From contig NZ_JARXYZ010000005.1 in NCBI RefSeq assembly GCF_029894125.1, positions 186,001 to 250,000 on the forward strand: DNA of 64,000 bases, in the 5' to 3' direction. Position numbers and translations under genes: made by a program. Positions 47,693 through 57,382 of this stretch are shown piece by piece. The notes under the pieces were generated by a model. The model ran no database searches. It was given only the letters and a program-made list of their open reading frames with translations, and had not been told where the DNA came from. How positions within the stretch are numbered: the first letter of the stretch is position 1; the number at the start of each line of letters is the position of its first letter. The stretch comes from Kitasatospora sp. MAA19. GTDB lineage: Bacteria; Actinomycetota; Actinomycetes; Streptomycetales; Streptomycetaceae.

Positions 47693-50600
47693 CTACTCGG
47701 CCGCCGTATCACCTTCGGCGGCCGCCGCCTTCTTGGCCGCCGCGCTCGTCCGCTTGGTCGCGGTCTTGCGGGCGGTGGTCTTCTTGGCCGCCGTGGTCGT
47801 CTTCTTGGCGACGGTCTTCTTCGCGGCGGTCTTGCGGGCGGCCCGCTTCTTGGGCGCCGGGGCCTCCTCCGCGGCCGGTTCCTCGGCCTCGGCGGCCGGG
47901 GTCCCGGTCGCCGCGGCCTCCTCCGCCGGAGCCTCGACGGCCTCCGGGGCGGCGGCCTCGACGACCACGGCCTCCTCGACCGCCACCGGCTCGGCCGGCG
48001 CCTCGGTGGCGGCCTCCACGGCCTCCACGGCCTCGGGGGCCACGGCAGCCGGGGCGGCGGCCTCCAGGGCCGCCTCCAGGGCCGCGTCGGCCCGCGCCTG
48101 CAGCACCACGATCTCGGCCTCGCCCGGCACGCCGGCCGGAGCCGTCGCCTTGCGCACCGCGCGGCGGCGGGTGCGGCCGGCCGGAGCCGCCGGGGCGGCC
48201 GGGATCTCGACCAGGTCCGCCGGGGCGGCCGGGGCCTCCTCCGCGGCCGGCTCCTCGGCACCCGGGACCTCCAGGGCCAGCTGGCCCTCGATCTCCTCGC
48301 GCACCGGCTCGGCCGGCAGCTCGACGACGGCCTCGGCCACCTCGACCTCGACGGCCTGCGGCTCCTCCTGGACCGCCCCGCCCTTGCCCCGGCGACGGCG
48401 CTTGCCGCCGCCCGAGGCCGCCTCGGCCGACACGGCCGGGGCGTGGACGTGGGCGCTCGGCTGCTCCATGTGGACGATCACGCCGCGACCGTTGCAGTGC
48501 ACGCACGACTCGGAGAAGGACTCCAGCAGGCCCTGGCCGACCCGCTTGCGGGTCATCTGGACCAGGCCCAGCGAGGTGACCTCGGCCACCTGGTGCTTGG
48601 TCCGGTCCCGTCCCAGGCACTCCAGCAGGCGGCGCAGCACCAGGTCCCGGTTGGACTCCAGCACCATGTCGATGAAGTCGATCACGATGATGCCGCCGAG
48701 GTCGCGCAGCCGCAGCTGGCGCACGATCTCCTCGGCCGCCTCGATGTTGTTGCGGGTGACCGTCTCCTCCAGGTTGCCGCCCTGGCCGACGAACTTCCCG
48801 GTGTTGACGTCGATGACGACCATCGCCTCGGTGCGGTCGATCACCAGCGAACCGCCGCTGGGCAGCCAGACCTTGCGGTCCAGCGCCTTCATCAGCTGCT
48901 CGTCGATCCGGTAGGTGGCGAACACGTCCACCTCGGAGGTCCACCGCTGGAGCCGCTCGGCGAGGTCCGGGGCCACGTTGGAGACGTAGTCGTGGATGGT
49001 GCTCCACGCCTCGTCGCCGGAGACGATGACCTTGGTGAAGTCCTCGTTGAAGATGTCGCGGACGACCCGGACGGTCATGTCCGGCTCGCCGTACAGCAGC
49101 GCGGGGGCGTTGCCGGTCGCGGCCTTCTTCTGGATGTCCTCCCACTGCTGCTGCAGCCGCTGGACGTCGCGGGTCAGCTCCTCCTCGGAGGCGCCCTCGG
49201 CGGCGGTGCGCACGATGACGCCCGCGTCGTCCGGGACGATCTTCTTGAGGATCTGCTTCAGCCGGGCGCGCTCGTTCTCGGGGAGCTTGCGCGAGATGCC
49301 GGTCATCGAGCCCTCGGGCACGTACACCAGGTAGCGGCCGGGCAGCGAGATCTGGCTGGTCAGACGGGCGCCCTTGTGGCCGATCGGGTCCTTGGAGACC
49401 TGCACCAGCACGGACTGGCCGGACTTCAGCACCGACTCGATCCGGCGCGGGCCGCCGTGGCCGCCCAGCGCACCGAAGTTGACCTCGCCGGCGTACAGCA
49501 CGGCGTTGCGGCCCTTGCCGATGTCGACGAAGGCGGCCTCCATCGACGGCAGCACGTTCTGGACCTTGCCCAGGTAGACGTTGCCGACGTACGAGGTGGC
49601 CTGCTCCTTGTTGACGTAGTGCTCGACCAGCACGCCGTCCTCCAGGACGCCGATCTGGGTCCGCTGGCCGTTCTGGCGCACCACCATGACGCGCTCGACC
49701 GACTCGCGGCGGGCCAGGAACTCGGCCTCGGTGATGATCGGCACCCGGCGGCGGCCCAGCTCGCGGCCCTCGCGGCGGCGCTGCTTCTTCGCCTCCAGGC
49801 GGGTCGAGCCCTTGATGGACTGCACCTCGTCCGGGTCGAAGGACGGCTCGGTGGAACGGCGGCGCGGCTCGCGCACCTTCACCACCGTGCGGACGCCGTC
49901 CTCGGTGGTCTCGGCGACCTCGACGGCGCCGGCCTCACCGCTGCGGCGGCGACGGCGACGACGGCGACGGGACGAGGACAGACCGGCGGCCAGGTCGTCG
50001 TCCTCCTCGCCCTCCTCCTCGACGTCCGCGGCCGACTCCTCGGCGGCGGGCTGCCCGGTCTCGACGACCTCGGCCTCGAACTCCTCGGCCTCGCCACGGC
50101 GACGGCGACGGCCACCCCGGCGGCGACGGCGCGACGGACGGCCGTCGTCCTCCCACTCGCCCTCGGTCTCCGGACCGGCGACGGGGGCCTCGACGGCGGG
50201 CGCCTCGACCGGGGCCTCGGCGGCCTTCTCGACGACCTTGGCCTTCTGGACGACCGCGGCCTTCTCGACGGCCTTCTCGGCCGGCTTGGCCTTCTCCGCG
50301 GCCTTGGCCTTCTCCGCGGCCTTCGAACGGCTCGGCGGCTGCACCCGCACCGAGGTGCGCACCCGGCGGCGGCGGCCGACGCCGCTGTACTCGAACTCGT
50401 CCTCCTCGCGCTCGGCGGCCGGGGCCTCGACCGGCGCCGACGCCGGCGCGGCCGCGGTCGCGGGCTGCTGCTGCGCGGCGGGCGCGACGAAGGGGGCCGG
50501 CTCCTGGAACACCGGGGCCTGGAAGATCGCGGTGGACGGGCGGACCGCACGGCGGCGCACCCGGTGGGTCGGCTCGGCGGCCGGCTCGGGCCGGACGACC

Positions 50601-51298
50601 GGCTCGGGCTGGACGGCCACGGCCTCCTCGACCGGCTCCTCCTCGGCGGGCTCCTCGACGGCCGGCTCCTCGACCGGGGCCTCGACGACCGGCGCGGCCT
50701 CGACCACGCGGCGACGACGGGCCCGGCGGGCCGGAGCCGCGGGGGCCTCCTCGGCGACCGGCTCGGCGGCGGGGGCCTCGACGGCGGGCGCCGCGACGGC
50801 CGGCTCAGCGGCCGGGACCTCAGCGGCGGCCGGCGCCCCGGCGGGGGCCTCGGCGCGCTTGCGGGTGCGGCGGGCCCGGACGGGCTTCTCCGCCTTCTCG
50901 TCCTTCTCAGCGGCCGGCTCAGCGGCCTTCTCGACCGTCTCCTCGGTCGCCTTCTCGGCCGTCTTCTCGACGGCGGGCGCCTCGGCGGCCACGCTCGGGG
51001 TCGCCTCCGGCGCCCCGGCGGGGGCCTCGGCGCGCTTGCGGGTGCGGCGGGCCCGAACCGGCTTCTCGGCTGCCGGAGCCGCCTCCGGGGCGACGGCCGG
51101 AGCAGTCTCCGCCGTCGGCGCCTCGGCCGGGATGACCGTCTCGGCCGTCTCGGCGGCCGCGCCCTGCGGGGTGCCCGCCGGGCGGGACACCGCACGGCGA
51201 CGGCGACGCGGAGGCGCGGACGCGCCCTCGCCGCCGTTCGCGGCGTTCTCGTTCTGTTCCGTTGCCGCGTTCTGCTGCGGATCGGTGTTATCGAGCAT
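47693..51298 (-). CDS. rne: Ribonuclease E/G family protein (streptomycete RNase ES type)
   Basis: A 1201-residue endoribonuclease for mRNA decay and rRNA processing. The catalytic core is in the middle (about residues 530-950): S1 domain ([40 protein letters not shown]), catalytic aspartates in [13 protein letters not shown] and IIVIDFIDM, and the zinc-link region [10 protein letters not shown], which has CxxC. N- and C-terminal arms are Ala/Pro/Glu/Arg/Lys-rich scaffold regions, as in streptomycete RNase E. The C-terminus (1160-1201) is a Lys/Ala/Thr tail resembling histone H1. I chose ATG at 51298 (LDNTDPQQN) with GGGAG upstream. Confidence 0.95.
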   Translation of the reverse strand: MLDNTDPQQNAATEQNENAANGGEGASAPPRRRRRAVSRPAGTPQGAAAETAETVIPAEAPTAETAPAVAPEAAPAAEKPVRARRTRKRAEAPAGAPEATPSVAAEAPAVEKTAEKATEETVEKAAEPAAEKDEKAEKPVRARRTRKRAEAPAGAPAAAEVPAAEPAVAAPAVEAPAAEPVAEEAPAAPARRARRRRVVEAAPVVEAPVEEPAVEEPAEEEPVEEAVAVQPEPVVRPEPAAEPTHRVRRRAVRPSTAIFQAPVFQEPAPFVAPAAQQQPATAAAPASAPVEAPAAEREEDEFEYSGVGRRRRVRTSVRVQPPSRSKAAEKAKAAEKAKPAEKAVEKAAVVQKAKVVEKAAEAPVEAPAVEAPVAGPETEGEWEDDGRPSRRRRRGGRRRRRGEAEEFEAEVVETGQPAAEESAADVEEEGEEDDDLAAGLSSSRRRRRRRRRSGEAGAVEVAETTEDGVRTVVKVREPRRRSTEPSFDPDEVQSIKGSTRLEAKKQRRREGRELGRRRVPIITEAEFLARRESVERVMVVRQNGQRTQIGVLEDGVLVEHYVNKEQATSYVGNVYLGKVQNVLPSMEAAFVDIGKGRNAVLYAGEVNFGALGGHGGPRRIESVLKSGQSVLVQVSKDPIGHKGARLTSQISLPGRYLVYVPEGSMTGISRKLPENERARLKQILKKIVPDDAGVIVRTAAEGASEEELTRDVQRLQQQWEDIQKKAATGNAPALLYGEPDMTVRVVRDIFNEDFTKVIVSGDEAWSTIHDYVSNVAPDLAERLQRWTSEVDVFATYRIDEQLMKALDRKVWLPSGGSLVIDRTEAMVVIDVNTGKFVGQGGNLEETVTRNNIEAAEEIVRQLRLRDLGGIIVIDFIDMVLESNRDLVLRRLLECLGRDRTKHQVAEVTSLGLVQMTRKRVGQGLLESFSESCVHCNGRGVIVHMEQPSAHVHAPAVSAEAASGGGKRRRRGKGGAVQEEPQAVEVEVAEAVVELPAEPVREEIEGQLALEVPGAEEPAAEEAPAAPADLVEIPAAPAAPAGRTRRRAVRKATAPAGVPGEAEIVVLQARADAALEAALEAAAPAAVAPEAVEAVEAATEAPAEPVAVEEAVVVEAAAPEAVEAPAEEAAATGTPAAEAEEPAAEEAPAPKKRAARKTAAKKTVAKKTTTAAKKTTARKTATKRTSAAAKKAAAAEGDTAAE
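50831..51055. repeat. 48-base identical repeats in the rne N-terminal region
   Basis: Copies at 50831-50878 and 51008-51055 are identical over 48 bases and encode the basic segment [16 protein letters not shown] twice in frame. This duplicates a basic motif that may bind RNA. Confidence 0.9.
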
Positions 51299-51730
51299 GC
51301 GGGTGGATCTCCCGTCAGGCCCCCGGGCTCCACATCCGGGCACGGCACGGCACCGGTGGCCGACCGGCATCGCGACGATGCTCGGCCCGGACCCTTTCAC
51401 GGTGCCGCCGCGCGGACGCGAGGCCGCACAGGGGCTCGTAGTCTCGCTCGGCGCCCCACGCTCAGTGGGGTGTCGAAAAGTCTTCTGGTCTGACCAGTCT
51501 TCTGAGGTTTTCCCAAGCTGCGCCGTTCCCCAACCCCGGGTGGCTCCCGGACGGGGTTCCCGGGCCCACCGACCGTCCTGGTCGGCGGGCCTCAGGTGGC
51601 CGGCCTGTGCTGCGACGACGCTCGCTCCCCTGGGGAGCCGCGGGAACCTGGAGGACCGTCGGGTCCAGTGAGGCACTGGACCCGGCCTCCGCCCGTCAGG
51701 CGGACGCGGCCCCGCGAACCCTGGCGGCGG
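51299..51730. other. rne leader and the end of the TIGR03936 transcript
   Basis: 432 bases. On the left are several short palindromes in the rne leader (CTGGTC-A-GACCAG at about 51490-51505 among others); RNase E commonly autoregulates through its leader, but I see no family match. On the right are two hairpins that can end the upstream gene (51563-51591 with a G-U pair on the minus strand, and 51660-51684). Confidence 0.55.
51660..51684 (-). terminator. Terminator of the TIGR03936 gene
   Basis: Perfect 11-base-pair stem (51660-51670 with 51674-51684), three-base loop, 46 bases after the stop at 51731. A second 12-base-pair stem with one G-U pair follows at 51563-51591. Confidence 0.75.
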
Positions 51731-52492
51731 TCAGCCGGCCGGGGCCGCGGCGCGGTCGAGCGCCAGCGGGTCGGTCACCGTGCCGGTCCCCTCGTCGAGC
51801 GGCCCCTGCGCCAGCCTGGTCACCTCTGCGGGGACCGGCGGCGCCAGGTCGGCCGTCGCACGGAGACCGGACAATACGTCGTCGGGTCGTACGGCGGGTG
51901 TGGCGTGTCGTACTACCAGGCGCAGTATCGCACAGGGACGGCCGGTCCGAACATCGCGGTCCGCTTCGACCACCGTGTCCGCACCGCCGTCGACCTGCGG
52001 CGGGAGAACGTCGAGCGCCGCCACCGCACCGCGCGCGTCGAATACCCGCACGCCGTTCTTGGTCAGGCGTTCCACCTCCACCCGCTCCGCGGCGAGGAAC
52101 ACCGCGACCGCGCGGGCCGCCTCCTGCGGCTCGACACCATCCAGCCGGACCAGCCACTCGGAGGCTTCCAGGCGCTCCACGAAGTTCGGCGTCCGGACCT
52201 CGACCGCGTCGATCACGTCCAGGCCGGTCGGCAGCGACCCGTCCAGCTGCGCCCGCAGCTCCTCGGGGTCACGGAGAGCGGCCAGGCCGATCTCCAGGTA
52301 CTCCGCCTCGCTCGCCACCCCGGTCGGGGCCGCGTTGGCGTAGGACACCTTCGGGTGCGGAGTGAAGCCGGCCGAATAGGCCATCGGCACGGCGGACCGG
52401 CGAAGAGCGCGCTCGAAGGCGCGCTGGAAGTCGCGGTGGCTGGTGAAGCGGAGCCGGCCGCGCTTCGTGTAGCGGAGACGGATCCGCTGCAC
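51731..52492 (-). CDS. TIGR03936 family radical SAM-associated protein
   Basis: A 253-residue protein matching the DUF2344/TIGR03936 family: MQRIRLRYTKRGRLRFTSHR, FERALRRSAVPMAYSAGFTPHPKVSYANA, EAEYLEIGLA. The family usually follows a TIGR03960 radical SAM gene and is fused to it in some bacteria. Here that partner lies 9.3 kb away at 61822-63765, separated by the integrated element. It is probably the second half of a tRNA- or RNA-modifying pair; the reaction is unknown. GTG at 52492. Confidence 0.9.
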   Translation of the reverse strand: MQRIRLRYTKRGRLRFTSHRDFQRAFERALRRSAVPMAYSAGFTPHPKVSYANAAPTGVASEAEYLEIGLAALRDPEELRAQLDGSLPTGLDVIDAVEVRTPNFVERLEASEWLVRLDGVEPQEAARAVAVFLAAERVEVERLTKNGVRVFDARGAVAALDVLPPQVDGGADTVVEADRDVRTGRPCAILRLVVRHATPAVRPDDVLSGLRATADLAPPVPAEVTRLAQGPLDEGTGTVTDPLALDRAAAPAG

Positions 52493-52663
52493 CGTGGGCG
52501 CGGGCGGCGGACCGTCGGGCGTACGGCGTGCCAGGGTCGCTCAGTCCTTAGTCAGTTGTCCCCGTCCGGCGCGGCGGCTGCCGCCGCTGTCCGGACTCTG
52601 TCACCTCAAAGGGTACGCGCCCCGTCACCCCCCTCGTTCCGCCCCTGGTCAGCCGCACACCGA

Positions 52664-52698
52664 CGACCCCCGGCCGGAACGGGTCCAACCGGGGGTCG
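52664..52698 (-). terminator. Hairpin after the original TIGR03960 stop
   Basis: Perfect ten-base-pair stem (52664-52673 with 52689-52698), 15-base loop, 16 bases after the ancestral stop at 52714. Confidence 0.65.
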
Positions 52699-52713
52699 CG
52701 GCGCGCGAAAGGA

Positions 52714-52758
52714 CTACTTGTTGACGACGCTCAGCGGCAGCAACTTCTTGCCGGTGGG
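52714..52758 (-). pseudogene. Displaced original 3' end of the TIGR03960 gene (chromosomal half of the left att site)
   Basis: On the minus strand this reads PTGKKLLPLSVVNK then TAG, homologous to the present end of the intact gene (PTGKKMLPLTVVNAAGQQK). The match starts at the stop and runs for 14 codons with synonymous differences, then stops abruptly near 52758. This is the ancestral gene tail, cut off when the element inserted. Confidence 0.85.
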
Positions 52759-52782
52759 ATCTGGAGGTCCATCTGAGGCTAA

Positions 52783-54435
52783 ATGGCGACAGGTCTAAAA
52801 CTGTCGACAGGGGTCACCGGCATGGCGAAGCGCACCCGCACAGCACGCAGCGCGCAACAGAAGGCGTACACGGTCGAAGCCGAGTGGACCGCCGCGGATC
52901 TGGCCCTGTTGGAAGAGCTGAAGAGAGCCGAGGCCGCACTTCCGGCGGACGCGCCCCGGGCGCTGCTCTCCGTCCGGCTGTCCGTGCTGACGGAGGACAC
53001 CACCTCCCCCGTCCGCCAAGAGCTCGACCTTCGCCGCGAGGCCCTGAACCGGGGCTGCCGCGTCGTCGGCGTCGCCAGCGACCTCAACGTCTCCGCGACG
53101 AAGGTGCCGCCGTGGAAGCGGAAGCAGCTGGGCGACTGGCTGAACAACCGGGCGCCGGAGTTCGACGTCCTCCTGTTCTGGAAGCTCGACCGCTTCATCC
53201 GCCGGCTCTCCGACCTGAACGCGATGATCGACTGGGCGCTGAAGTACGGGAAGAACCTGGTCTCCAAGCACGACTCGATCGACCTGACCACCGTGGTCGG
53301 CAAGATCATGGTCACGCTGATCGGCGGCATCGCGGAGATCGAGGCCACCAACACGAGCACGCGCGTCGCGAGCCTCTGGGACTACGCCAAGACCCAGTCC
53401 GCCTGGCTCGTCGGCAAGCCGGCTTTCGGCTACACCACGGCCGAGGACGAGGACGAGAACGTCGTCCTTGTTATAGAGGCCGACGCCCACAAGGCCCTGC
53501 ACTGGTGCCGGCGCCTGGCCCGCCGCGGCGTGTCCGCCCGCCGCATGGTCACGCTGCTCAAGCGCGCCGGTCTCGCCAGCGACGGCCTCACCCCCACCAC
53601 CCTCCGCCGCCAACTGCGCAACCCGGCGCTGATGGGCTACCGCGTCGAGGAGGACAAGACGGGCGGCGTCCGCCGGTCCAAGCTCGTCCTGGACAAGAAC
53701 GGGAAGCCCATCGGGGTCGCCGAGGCGATCTTCGAGGACGACGAGTTCTACGAGTTCCAGGCCGACCTCGACAAGCGCAGCAAGAACCAGCCTCAGCGGC
53801 AGCCGGGCAGCGCTACGAAGTTCCTCGGCGTCTTCATCTGCGCCGACTGCAAGACGAACATGACCGTGCAGAGGAACCGCGTCAAAGACCGGATGTACGC
53901 GTACCTGCGGTGCCAGGGATGCAAGGCCGGAGGCCTGGGCTCCCCCAACCCTGATGCGATCAACGCCAAGCTCGTCAGTGACGTGCTGTCCGTCCTCGGC
54001 GACGAGCCTGTACAGGTCCGGGAGTACGCGCGAGGCGCCGAGGCCCGCGCGAAGGTGGCCCAGCTTGAAGAGTCCGTCGCCTATTACATGAAGGAACTTG
54101 AGCCCGGCGGCCGGTTCTCGAAGACCCGATTCACCCGCGAGCAGGCTGAGGAGACCCTGGACAAACTGATCGCTGAGCTCGGGGAGATCGACCCCGCGAC
54201 CACGGAAGACCGGTGGGTGAACGTGGCCAACGGCAAGACGTTCCGACAGACCTGGGAGGAAGGCGGCATCGAGGCCATGTCGGCCGACCTCCTGAGGGTG
54301 GGCGTCCGCTGCGAGGTCACCCGCACCAAAATCAAGGGCCAGCGCGCACCCGAGGTGAAGCTGAGGCTCATGATCCCCAAGGACTACCGGGACCGCCTGG
54401 TCATCAAGGAAGACCACTCCGCCGGAAAGATCTGA
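52783..54435 (+). CDS. int: Large serine recombinase (integrase)
   Basis: A 550-residue site-specific recombinase. The catalytic domain has RLSVLTEDTTSPVRQE with nucleophile Ser67, then LDRFIRRLSDLNAMIDWALKYGKNLVS and the helix after it (GKIMVTLIGGIAEIEATNTSTRV). A Recombinase domain (about 215-300, VGKPAFGYTTAEDEDENV, LRRQLRNPALMGYRVEEDKTGG), a zinc ribbon (CADCKTNM and LRCQGCKAGG) and a C-terminal coiled-coil (about 415-460) complete it. ATG at 52783 has GAGG four bases upstream; ATG at 52822 (MAKRTRTARS) is possible. It is the first gene inside the left border and no recombination directionality factor is recognisable. Confidence 0.95.
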   Translation: MATGLKLSTGVTGMAKRTRTARSAQQKAYTVEAEWTAADLALLEELKRAEAALPADAPRALLSVRLSVLTEDTTSPVRQELDLRREALNRGCRVVGVASDLNVSATKVPPWKRKQLGDWLNNRAPEFDVLLFWKLDRFIRRLSDLNAMIDWALKYGKNLVSKHDSIDLTTVVGKIMVTLIGGIAEIEATNTSTRVASLWDYAKTQSAWLVGKPAFGYTTAEDEDENVVLVIEADAHKALHWCRRLARRGVSARRMVTLLKRAGLASDGLTPTTLRRQLRNPALMGYRVEEDKTGGVRRSKLVLDKNGKPIGVAEAIFEDDEFYEFQADLDKRSKNQPQRQPGSATKFLGVFICADCKTNMTVQRNRVKDRMYAYLRCQGCKAGGLGSPNPDAINAKLVSDVLSVLGDEPVQVREYARGAEARAKVAQLEESVAYYMKELEPGGRFSKTRFTREQAEETLDKLIAELGEIDPATTEDRWVNVANGKTFRQTWEEGGIEAMSADLLRVGVRCEVTRTKIKGQRAPEVKLRLMIPKDYRDRLVIKEDHSAGKI

Positions 54436-54452
54436 ACAGACAAGGAGACGTG

Positions 54453-54486
54453 CGACAGCCCCCGACATCAGAGCCGGGGGCTGTCG
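54453..54486. terminator. Bidirectional terminator after int
   Basis: Perfect 12-base-pair stem (54453-54464 with 54475-54486), ten-base loop, between convergent genes. Confidence 0.85.
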
Positions 54487-54489
54487 TCG

Positions 54490-54645
54490 TCAGTGCCGCG
54501 TCGGGTCGTAGGGCTCCTCGTTGCCTTCGTCGTCCACGATGACGATCTCGCTCCTGATGACCGGCGCGCGCGCTTGCTCCGAAGCCCGCTCGGCAGAGCT
54601 TCCCGCCAGAGGGGTCGTGCCCGGCGTGGCGGGACGAACCGTCAC
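54490..54645 (-). CDS. Small acidic protein of the element, 51 residues
   Basis: GTG at 54643-54645 overlaps the rep stop (GTGA) and encodes VTVRPATPGTTPLAGSSAER through VIRSEIVIVDDEGNEEPYDP. The acidic end EIVIVDDEGNEE has no helix-turn-helix, so it is not a typical excisionase. Position after rep, where a small Xis-type gene is usual, and the overlap support expression. Function unknown. Confidence 0.65.
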   Translation of the reverse strand: MTVRPATPGTTPLAGSSAERASEQARAPVIRSEIVIVDDEGNEEPYDPTRH

Positions 54646-56096
54646 GGCACTTCCCGGCGCCGGTCAGAGAGCCCCGCGGCGTCGCGGGCCACCTCACGGT
54701 TGGTCGTAAGGTCCTCCGCGATACCCGCAGCGATGAGCGCTTCCCCCGGACTGTGACCGGACCCGACGAAGCGCCATGCGGCGTCGACCGTCGTCCCGGT
54801 GTCCCAGTCGGCGTACAGGTCCCGGCCGGCGGCGACGGCGCGGGCATGTTCGGCACGGGCGGCACGGAGTTGGCCGTAGGTGGTGGAGTAGGCGCGGGTC
54901 TTGGTGAGGCAGTGGCCGCGGTATCCGAGCATGTGGGCCCAGGTGCGCAGGCGTAGGTGGCGCAGTTCGGGCAGGCCCCCGAGGCGCCAGGCGGTGGCGA
55001 TGAGGGCCCTGACGTGCGGGTTGACGCGCAGCGTCCGTATCTCTGCCAGCGACGTGATGCGGCGGTCGGCGGCCCCGGCGGTTTCGGCGCTCTTGCTGGT
55101 GTATTTGGCGACGTAGGCGGCTACCGCGTCGTCCGTGAGCCGTCCGCCGTCCCCGTTGGTGAGGGGATGCGCGTCGAGCTGAGTACCAAAGCTGAGCCGT
55201 CCGCCGCTGTAAGCCTCCGAGTCGGGGCACGGCAGCGCGACGGCGGAAGCCGCGGAGTGGACCGTCTCCAGGAGGAGGTCCGGGGTGGCCCAGGGCGGGG
55301 GTGGCGATGTGGGTCCGTCGGGCCCGTCAAAGCGGATGACGGCGTGGAAGTGGACGGCGCCGCGCTTCTGGTACTCGGCGACCTTGGTGGCCGAGACCCG
55401 AACCAGGGTGCGCACCTGCGTCCGGCCTATGCCAGCCCCTGCGGCGATGTGGTGGTAGAGGTTGTCGCGGAAGGCCTTCCATAACGCCGGGGCCATGACG
55501 TTCCACAGGATGTGGCCGGGGTAGTCGTAGCAGTCGGCGCAGAGCGGCTGTCCGATGAGCGGGTCCGTGTCGGGGTGGGTTCGGCCGCAGCCGTGGTGGC
55601 CGCCGTGTTCGCAGCGTCGGCGCCGGGCGGGGTGGCAGTCGTCGGCGCGGTGGACCGGGCCGAACGAAGGCGCGGTCAGGGTGACGAACAGACGCGGGTG
55701 CGTCCGCACGGTGTCGGGGACGCCCTTGCCGCCGATGAGGCCGGAGCGGACCACGTGGAAGGTGTCGCCGCTGTGCTCGCGGGAGCAGGGTGCGCAGCGG
55801 GTGGCCCGGCGGTTGCGGCAGCGGATCGGGAGCCGGCCGCCGGGTTCGGTGCCGGTCGAGTAGTGGCGCAGGACCTCGCGGGTCTCGGCGTCGAGGGTGG
55901 TGGTGCTGCCGGTGAGGTAGATCGGTTGGGCGCAGCCGCCGGTGGCGCGGATCTGGTCGAGCCAGCGGTTGAGGTCGGGCATCTCGCCGAGGCGGACCAA
56001 GTCTCGCTCAATGAGAGGAAGTTGGCGCATCCGCGCCTCCCGGTCGAGGAGGGCGCGGCGTGCGGTGGGGTCGGTGTAGGGGTTGTTACGGGTCAT
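54642..56096 (-). CDS. RepSA-like replication initiator
   Basis: A 484-residue protein of the replication-initiator family found in actinomycete integrative elements (pSAM2 RepSA type). Cysteine-rich N-terminal region (RCRNRRATRCAPCSREH, RRRRCEHGGHHGCGR, CADCYDYPGHILWNVMAPALW), then EYQKRGAVHFHAVIRFDGPD, where HFH is the metal-binding motif of rolling-circle Rep proteins, and YVAKYTSKSAETAGA near residue 340, whose tyrosine is the likely nicking residue. ATG at 56096 overlaps the traB stop (ATGA). Confidence 0.9.
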   Translation of the reverse strand: MTRNNPYTDPTARRALLDREARMRQLPLIERDLVRLGEMPDLNRWLDQIRATGGCAQPIYLTGSTTTLDAETREVLRHYSTGTEPGGRLPIRCRNRRATRCAPCSREHSGDTFHVVRSGLIGGKGVPDTVRTHPRLFVTLTAPSFGPVHRADDCHPARRRRCEHGGHHGCGRTHPDTDPLIGQPLCADCYDYPGHILWNVMAPALWKAFRDNLYHHIAAGAGIGRTQVRTLVRVSATKVAEYQKRGAVHFHAVIRFDGPDGPTSPPPPWATPDLLLETVHSAASAVALPCPDSEAYSGGRLSFGTQLDAHPLTNGDGGRLTDDAVAAYVAKYTSKSAETAGAADRRITSLAEIRTLRVNPHVRALIATAWRLGGLPELRHLRLRTWAHMLGYRGHCLTKTRAYSTTYGQLRAARAEHARAVAAGRDLYADWDTGTTVDAAWRFVGSGHSPGEALIAAGIAEDLTTNREVARDAAGLSDRRREVP

Positions 56097-57346
56097 GGTG
56101 GGTGTCTCCAGGGCCAGGGGTCGCCGGGCCCCGGCCGAGCCATGTGTGCGGTGGCTCGGCCGGGGGGACGAGCCTGGTCGGGAGTGACGTGGATGGAGCG
56201 GGCCCGGGTCCACCGACCGTCGGTGTCGGCGGTGATGGCGACGCCCTGTTCGGCGAGGGTGATCCGTTGTGCTGCCTCCAAGGCGTTCTTGTTGAGGTCG
56301 CCCAGCACCATCTCCGCCGTCCCCGCGTCGCTCACCCGGTGGCAGACCCGGCCGGCCAACTGCGCCCGCAGGGCCGTGACCCCGGGGCCGAGGTCCGAGC
56401 CGACGCGTTGCCCCGCGATAATCAGGTGGACTCCGAGGGCCGCGCCGAGCTGGGACAGGCGCAGGAGGTTCGTGGAGATCTCGCCGACCTCTGCCTTGTC
56501 CTCCCACGTGGCCATCAGGTACAGCTCCGCGACCTCGTCGACGATCAGGACGACAGGCAGCACCCGGGCCTTGGCGGGCAGGTCCCAGATCGACCGGGCC
56601 CCGACCGATCGGCACAACTGCATCCGCGCCTCAGTCTCAGCGACCAGTTCGGCCAGGAGCCTCGCCGCCTCGGCCCGGGTGGACGCCAGCGCCGACAAGC
56701 GGTCCTCGAACAGCGAGAGCTCAATGCCGCCCTTGAGGTCGATGCCGAACAGGGCGACCCGCTGCGGGGCAAGTTCCTTCACCAGGGAGGCGATCAGGGT
56801 GGACTTGCCCGAGCGGGTCGCGCCGACGATCAGCCAGTGCGGCGCGCGCCGGAAGTCGATCACCCAGGCCCGGCCGTCCTCCAGCAGCCCAACCACCGCC
56901 CGCAACACGCGCTGCTTCAACTGGTACGGCACGACCGGCGCCCACAGCGGGTCCCAGGCCAGAGCCGACAGGGTCACGAACCCGCGCTCGTCCGAGAACA
57001 GCCGGACCGCGTGAACCCGCCAGGCGTGCGTCAGCGCCTCCACGGCGGACAGGAAGTGGTCCGGCACCTGCCCCGGGTGCATCCGCACCGCCACGTCCAG
57101 GCCACCACGCCACAGCTTCGGCACGCCCAGGCGGGGCGGAACCGGCTTGAGGGGATCACCCCTCACCACCAGGTCGCCGAGCAACGCCCGCCCGGGACGC
57201 TTGGCCACCGCGAGGCCGAGGTTCGTTGTCAGCCGACGCCAGGTGAGCCGGACCCGGATCACGGTGACCGGGTAGCCGAGCACGCACCACCAGATGTAGG
57301 GGTAGCTGCGCCGCAGCCCCGGGGCCGTGGCGAGCAGGATGAGCAC
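56093..57346 (-). CDS. TraB/FtsK-SpoIIIE-type conjugative DNA translocase
   Basis: A 417-residue protein with the Walker A VGATRSGKSTL (about residue 175), Walker B VLPVVLIVDEVAELY and LRLSQLGAALGVHLIIAGQRVGSD, typical of TraB-like double-strand translocases that move actinomycete elements between hyphae. The first start in this frame is GTG at 57346, within what looks like a membrane helix (LILLATAPG). A GTG at 57386, overlapping the preceding stop, begins MILAQLLWV in another frame; removal of one base near 57360 would join the two into an ordinary membrane helix. The gene may thus be frameshifted at its 5' end, or the sequence has an error. Confidence 0.85.
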   Translation of the reverse strand: MLILLATAPGLRRSYPYIWWCVLGYPVTVIRVRLTWRRLTTNLGLAVAKRPGRALLGDLVVRGDPLKPVPPRLGVPKLWRGGLDVAVRMHPGQVPDHFLSAVEALTHAWRVHAVRLFSDERGFVTLSALAWDPLWAPVVPYQLKQRVLRAVVGLLEDGRAWVIDFRRAPHWLIVGATRSGKSTLIASLVKELAPQRVALFGIDLKGGIELSLFEDRLSALASTRAEAARLLAELVAETEARMQLCRSVGARSIWDLPAKARVLPVVLIVDEVAELYLMATWEDKAEVGEISTNLLRLSQLGAALGVHLIIAGQRVGSDLGPGVTALRAQLAGRVCHRVSDAGTAEMVLGDLNKNALEAAQRITLAEQGVAITADTDGRWTRARSIHVTPDQARPPGRATAHMARPGPGDPWPWRHPP

Positions 57347-57382
57347 CGTGGCCAGCAGGCACCCAGAGGAGCTGGGCGAGGA

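Noticed and set aside
48443-51493. Long plus-strand open frame opposite rne
   Set aside because: It is the mirror of the Ala/Glu/Arg-rich RNase E scaffold; the minus-strand frame has clear RNase E motifs.
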